Shown here: piece after piece, positions 58,267 through 64,000 of the stretch
How positions within the stretch are numbered: the first letter of the stretch is position 1
How the letters are laid out: each line of letters starts with the position of its first letter
Made by a program: the position numbers and the translations under genes
Notes under the pieces: model-generated
Database searches by the model: none
Told to the model about the DNA's origin: nothing
The model's input: the letters and a program-made list of their open reading frames with translations, nothing else
Assembly (NCBI RefSeq): GCF_963678635.1
Contig: NC_087065.1
Coordinates: 42,967,430-43,031,429 of the forward strand
DNA length: 64,000 bases
Direction: 5' to 3'
Source of the DNA: Symsagittifera roscoffensis
Lineage: Eukaryota; Xenacoelomorpha; Acoela; Convolutidae

Positions 58267-59989
58267 TTGACTATCCAATTATCTCAAAAACACATGAAGG
58301 CTTAACTGTGTAGGCATTCGAAAACCTGGCACTGTTGAAGCTTTACACTTGCAAAAGTAAACTCATAATCGAGAACTCGACTCAGGGAACTCTTAATCGA
58401 GAACTCGACTTTCCTTTGAACAACCTTGTATAATTTTGATAAAACGCCGGCTAAAAATTGACTGCATTCTTTCAGTATTGCATCAACATCGAGAACGTAT
58501 TTGAGCTCTCTAATTGAAACAATTTATCGACTTTTTTCGACTTCAGAGACCCGAATGTTGTTTTTAGTGTTGATTTTTTGTAGCTTATGCAGTTTTTTCC
58601 TGGAACACACATGCAAGCCTTTTCAAAGCAAAATCTGTCCATGCTTTCTTGTTTTCATATACTTCTTTACCATTGGCTTTCGTCTCAATTTCTGTCTGCT
58701 AGTTTTTCATGCTATGTTTGTTGTATTGGAGGTGTAGCGACGCTCAGCTTCGCCTCTTCGTTAAAAATCTGTAAATTCAGTGGTGGTTCGATTGGCCTGC
58801 TTCAGAAGCTTCCTCCAGGGACTTAGTCCGGGTCGGCCTTGTTTTTTTTCGCTAGGTAAATTTGTAGATCTTTCAATTTTTTCTGTTTATTGGTTTGCGT
58901 CTCACATCCTATATCTATCTTTCTGACCATTGTGAATGAAACGATCGAACCTTGAAATGTATTTTTCGCCGATGATTTTTTTGGACTCAGTTTTTTCGAC
59001 TAAACCTCTGGCGAGTTTTTTCAATGGTGATTTTCATTCATGTCAAAGCGCAATAACTCATTCAAGAGCGTGACCAGACTTTGTTTTATCTTTGTACTTT
59101 CAATTTTTTTGGATTGAGTTTCAAGAAAGATTTTTTGCTTTTCAGGTTTCTGCCAACTTTCGTTCTTAAATCCAAGTTTCCAACTTTTTGGTTTTGACAT
59201 TTAGTTGATCTTTAGTTTGCCATGGTTAAGATTTGATTTGATTTGAAGGACTGGATTGAAACTGTTTGTCATGTGTGTGAATAAGTTTGTTTCAAGTAGT
59301 GCAATAATTCAACAATATAGAGAACTTATCATTGAAAGAGCACCAATTTGAGTCAGCGCAGAAAGTAATTCAAGTTGTTGAAGCGCCGCTGAGAACTTTC
59401 TATTAAGTACTATTTTATATGGACCTGAAGTTGTTTAATCGAAGTAACTTTTATCCAGAAAAAAAAGATAATGGATTTAAAGAAAAAAATATATATTTCA
59501 AAACCTTTCAGTTCGCCTATTGTGAATCTTTTTGATATTTTTTTTTTCAGAAGTATTTACGATCAAAGAACAAAAGCAAAAAAACAGTTTTCAGACTTGA
59601 AAATTGTTTTCACTATTATTTGCTTGATTTCAATTAATACGATGTTTTTTTAGGTGTACGATTTGTAGTCCAATTATTTTTGTAAAAATAATTATCTCAA
59701 TATTTTTTTTACCAAAACAATTTGTTGAAGTAGTCGCAATCAATTAAACAAGTATCTCTGATTCTATGAATAAGGTTGTCTATAGGCTGTTTAGGCTGAA
59801 TTCAAATTTCTGTAATGATTTTAATATTGAAATCAATTAGAGAATTATATAGTGTTCGTAATCGCACAGATATTAATTTTTTTTGATAATTTGTGTAATT
59901 TTTTTTTTTGTTGTTGGCGATTTTATTCTTCTAGTGGTATCGAGTGACTTGTATAATTTTTTTTCTAGAGTGTAATTGCAGCAGCTCGT
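58267..59989. other. Intergenic, T-rich, repeat remnants
   Basis: No gene seen. The palindrome family is present at 58737-58757 (GCGACGCTCAGCTTCGCCTCT). The preceding TCTGTCTGCTAG and ATGCTATGTTT words also occur at 38.25 kb. The open frames here are Phe/Ser-rich shadows of T-runs. Confidence 0.4.
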
Positions 59990-61915
59990 ATACGTTTTAT
60001 TCATTGATTGAGCAAATTCCATGCGTTTTTTTTATTATCCTTAGTTCTTGTGTTTTTTTGAGGCGAAACGCAAATTGAATTAAAAAATTTTGATGTAGTT
60101 TCAAATTTTTTAAAGCGGTTTTATTGGCAACTCCATATACTAATACTCCATTTTGATACATTGGATGTATAAACTGCTTGTAAATTCTAATGAGAACAGA
60201 TGAGCTGAGAAACTGTCTTGTTTGATAAAAAATGGATATGAATCGTTGCACTTTTTTCTTACTGATACAATATGTTGGTTGAAGGTAACTTTTTGATGCA
60301 AAGGAAATCCCAGGTATTTAGCTGCACTTCTTAGTTCTATCGTGTTTTGGTTCCAGGTAAATTTTTCAAATTTTTTTTTTCTATTGCTAATCATAATTTG
60401 TGTTTTTCCTTTGTTTGTTGTAAGTTAATTATTTTCCATTCATTCTGATATTAATTCGAAATCAGTTTTGAGTTCTTTAGTTTCGTTGAGTGTTCCAAAA
60501 ATGTTAATGTCATCCGCATAGAGAAAACATTCACTGTGCTGTGGTATGTTGGGAACAAAACAGAAGCTTGAGGTACCCCACAGTGAATTTTCTCTGTTGT
60601 TGAACAATTGTTTGGATAAAAGATGACTGGTTTTATTGCTGAGGTAATATTTCAGTAAATTAAGAGGAACTCCTCTCAGCCCGTAACGGTGACACTTGTG
60701 AATAAGTGTGTCATGATCAACGGTATCAAAAGCTTTTGATAGATGTAAGAGTGCAGTACGCTATTTTATGTGTTTTTTTTGCTTTCAATAAGAACCTTTA
60801 AAATTTCCACAAAACCATCAAATGTAGAGCGTCTGTTGCAAAATCCAAACTGTTTATTGCTTAAGACTTCAAACTGATTGAAAATTTAATGAGAAGATTT
60901 GAGAGACCCATGTCACCTTCACTTTTTTGTTGGGCAGTTGCTATATTGTGTCAAAAACTTTCACAAAATTGTGACGGGAAGAAAGAATTAATTTTTATTT
61001 GCAATAATTTTGGAAAAATCACTCTTTTTTTGAAATCCAGATAAAAACTCTGAACCGTTTTCGACGAAATAGTCGTTCAACTCTTGTGCAGTTATAGGAT
61101 TTTCTTCAGCTTTCAAACTTTTTTTTTTGCCCTCAACTTCTTTCACATAAAACTTTCATTGGGTTGTCCATTGTTTCAAAGAATAGGCCATTGTAAAAAC
61201 TTTACTATTTTCTGATATATATATATTTTTGACTTTGAGTGTTTGCTGTCTCAGTTTTTGCTTTACCTCTGATGTACCCCGATTTTGATATGCTTTAAAT
61301 AATTTGTGTTTTTAATCATTCGCATTTGTGATATCGTTCGGTATTCAACTTTTTTTGAAAAATTTTGTTTTTCTAACTCAATTTTGATTAGTTTTTTTTT
61401 GTGAAAGCCACTTCATTTCACAACTTCTGCGGCAAAAATGTTCCCATTTTCACATCTTCACGTTTTTACATTTGTTCATGAGTCCAATAATGAATTCAAC
61501 TTTAACACCATAATGATGAATGATCGCGTGTTCAAAACGTTTAATGGTGCATGAAAAAAATTGCAAAGGCCAACTCTATGGTTTTTCGAGAGTTCTGTGT
61601 AACACGCGTGCTGTCATTTGGCCCAGATATCAGATTTAAATCAAGCAAATCCATGTTTTTAATGAGTTGCGTGCTATCTTGTGTCACAGCAGTTACATCT
61701 ATATTAAAGTGTCTACTTAATATAAGTTTTTTTTAGTGTCAATTTTAAGTTCGAAGATATGAGTCAAAAAAATTTAAGAAAGTTTACTTTTTTTTGCCCT
61801 TGGCGACTTGTAAACCGCAGTTAGAAACAATTTCTGTTTGTTACTGATTGTCCAGACCGTAAAAACTTGGATTTGTTTTGAGGCTAAAAGTTTCAATGTT
61901 TTTCTATGTTCAGAA
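59990..61915 (-). pseudogene. LINE ORF2 relic: endonuclease end and reverse transcriptase
   Basis: Read on the minus strand from right to left. Endonuclease segments come first (a YKSPRAKKSK stretch at about 61800; FNIDV and TRVTQNSRKTIELAFA at about 61550-61710), then a linker with a DNP motif at about 61170. Reverse transcriptase follows: KQFGFCNRRST at about 60850, LSKAFDTVDHDTLIHK at about 60720, GVPQ at about 60575 and FLYADD (YADD at 60509-60520). Last comes the thumb region with AAKYLGFPLHQ at about 60310. Many stops and frame shifts, including one between GVPQ and YADD. It differs clearly from the copy at 34837, so it is a separate, older family of the same APE type. Confidence 0.8.
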
Positions 61916-63229
61916 CTGCATAAGAAAAACTTTTTTTAATTTTTGAATTAGATTCAAAACAAAGAGAAAAGAAAATCAGATGCATGATTCGCTCTATTTG
62001 ATTTTAATACTCATCTTGAGAAAGAAGATAATTTTTGCAAATTAGAGATCAATTTGAGCGTCAGCGGAAACCGATTTGCTCTCCCGCACCTCAAGTTTAG
62101 TAACTTTACTCATTACAGAAGTATTGCGGGATAGTTTCACTGAAGTCTAAGTTCAGCGGAAAATCGCTTCAGGCAGAAATATAGTGTTTGTAAGAATCTA
62201 CTAAAAGCCAGAATCTTTTTTTGCTAGAAGTTAAATTTAATTTGTAAACTTGATAGATCAGCGCAACTCGCTTCCCATCTGTAACCTTTTTCATAACATT
62301 GGTAAAAAAGTTTATAATATTGATACAATTTTGCGTTAAATTCAAGATCAGCGGAAAAATTGCTTCACTTGAACAACATAAAGAGGTAATTGAAAATAAC
62401 AAAAAGAAAGATAGACTGACCCCGGTCATCACATTTGTGATAGAAATTAGCAAAAATTGCCTATCCCTTATCTTATGTAACCCTAGACTTGTGAAGTTTT
62501 TTTTTTTAGTTTTTGTGGCTTTTGTTTTTTTGTTTACGACATAAGCATAATAATAATTCGTTTTAATGTGAAAAGCGCCACGGAAATTTGCTAATTTTTA
62601 TGATTTTTTCATTTTATACCATAATTGGCCCAATTTGAGTTTTTTGAGTTTCAGCGGAAAATCGTTTTGAACTCGATATCTTATTCTGTTTGAATCAATT
62701 TTTCTTCATTCTTGCTGTTGTGATGTGTTGTTTTTATTGTTAACTAATGTATAATTTTAGCCTGACAAAATCACGAAAAATTTAGATGTCTAACCTGAAA
62801 GGTAGATATTAGGATCCGAATTTTTTTTCTTGTTTCAATCGATTTTTTTCATAATAAACTTGATAGAAACCTCAGTACAAAAAGAAAATAGAAACAATGT
62901 TAACTTCTATCCAAAATCAATGAATTTTTTTTAACATATCAGTAAAATTCAACAAAGCATGTTAGTGTGAATAACTTACATCACTGAGGAAAGTAAATAT
63001 TAACAAATGAGTTGTTTTAGTCTTCGATATAACTAAACACACATATCACAAAATTAAAGAACATGCTGAAAACTTAAATAACATAAATTTGATCTAAAAG
63101 ATAAGTTGATTACACTGAGTACCCGACAACACTGATTGATGTAGTTTAAACACGAAGACTTTCTAACAAAAGATAAGAGTAACGTTGTACCAGCAACACG
63201 ACAGCGTCACTTACAAATTAACAAGAACT
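61916..63229. other. Intergenic, nothing coding recognised
   Basis: T-rich on the left, AT-rich on the right. The word TCAGCGGAAAA recurs near 62155, 62350 and 62653, which may be traces of a weak repeat of about 200-300 bp. Confidence 0.35.
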
Positions 63230-64000
63230 AGTTACTTAATACAGGGACTGTGTTAATTGTTTTTGTCTGCTCTGGAGACAAATTGGCAAAGAACTTAGCC
63301 GATTTCTCATCACGATAGCAATGTTTCGCTTGAAAGAGTTTGCACTAGACGAAGTTCTCCCATTTGAGTGCCGACTTGGTTTTTATGAATGGGTTTTTCA
63401 AGAGCGAGTACATCTTTTGGTGATTTCACCTGAGTCCATCTTTTGTTGCTTGCATCGTTTTCGTCAGAGCAAAGAACAAATATACAGCAGTTGTTCGTAG
63501 AAAACGCTTAATTTCGTGAGTGAGATGTTTTTAAAAATCATCTCATTTTTTTATCCTCATTTTTCAAATTTTTTCGATTGCGGTACACATCATCTTGAAC
63601 CTTCAACTTAATAAATTTTTAATACAGTCTGGCATGAAGCCACCGTGCAACTCTCTGCGAGTAGGCAACACGTAATGAGCCTCCATGCCAGTATGAGTGA
63701 CATCAACATTCAAATGTTTTTTTTTACAAAACCAAATAACGTTTCTCGCCAAGTTTTTTTTCGGTTTTTGCATCAAAAGGTGTATTTTTTATGGACCACA
63801 GAATCCTTTCTGGAAAATTTTTCCTGATCTTTCAACCGCTTGTGGAGGTCTCACAGGAAGCCATTAGTTTATCAAACCTGTCTGTGTTGTCCAACTGATT
63901 TTTGTTTTTCTTCGTAGCCAAAAACTCCAACTTTTTTCTTGTGCTGGCAGCATCAACACTCAGAATCCTCGCCCAAAACTACCCTCTGCGCCGTTGCTAC
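63230..64000 (-). pseudogene. Decayed unidentified coding sequence, runs off the window
   Basis: On the minus strand, coding-like pieces follow one another in shifting frames: SVDAASTRKKLEFLATKKN (about 63960), a piece through NFPERILWSIKNTPFDAK (about 63800), HLNVDVTHTGMEAHYVLPT (about 63700), DENDASNKRWTQVKSPKDVL (about 63450) and DEKSAKFFANLSPEQTK (about 63290). Composition is balanced and the order is collinear, which argues for one ancestral reading frame with several frameshifts. I recognise no domain. It could be ORF1 of a transposon (a LINE relic lies 1.3 kb downstream in the same orientation) or a host pseudogene. Confidence 0.4.

Noticed and set aside
1-64000. tRNA, rRNA or other standard structural RNA genes
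   Set aside because: None could be recognised by eye on either strand. A tRNAscan-SE and Infernal run would be decisive; a hit would overturn this.

Overview
This is nuclear DNA from an animal. It is AT-rich and gene-poor, with one intact intronless gene for the mismatch-repair protein MSH6, one spliced gene with standard GT-AG borders, and decayed non-LTR retrotransposons (LINEs) of the apurinic-endonuclease, CR1/Jockey-like type. I see no bacterial features. The species cannot be read from the sequence. A good splice acceptor only 8 nt before the MSH6 ATG leaves room for a lineage with spliced-leader trans-splicing, but a 5'UTR intron explains it equally well.

Layout. (1) 1-34836 is a head-to-tail, higher-order tandem array. 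Its units are built from the 5' part of a LINE: presumed 5'UTR/promoter, ORF1 with a PHD-like zinc finger, and the start of the ORF2 endonuclease, with no reverse transcriptase. Using one landmark that recurs 16 times, the units are about 1.44 kb (S), 2.0 kb (M), 2.85-3.4 kb (L) and 2.7-3.5 kb (LEN, with an endonuclease stub), ordered as L-S-LEN-M-S(n). All are in + orientation. (2) 34837-37310 is a broken LINE copy that does carry reverse transcriptase; it closes the array. (3) 38687-42304 is MSH6. (4) 42.3-54.1 kb is T-rich and made largely of old dispersed and tandem repeats: inverted-repeat-bounded units, a 264/267-bp satellite with 531-bp higher order, and a recurrent small palindrome. 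It also holds two weak exon candidates. (5) 54167-57388 is the 3' part of a gene for a large coiled-coil protein with one clear intron; its first exon lies further upstream. (6) 57.4-64 kb is again T-rich, with a second, minus-strand LINE relic (59990-61915) and a decayed minus-strand coding sequence running off the right edge.

Only MSH6 and the coiled-coil gene look functional, and nothing links their functions. The most unusual object is the 35-kb array. All copies of its ORF1 part share the same frame breaks, so it grew by duplication of an already dead LINE segment, not by repeated retrotransposition.
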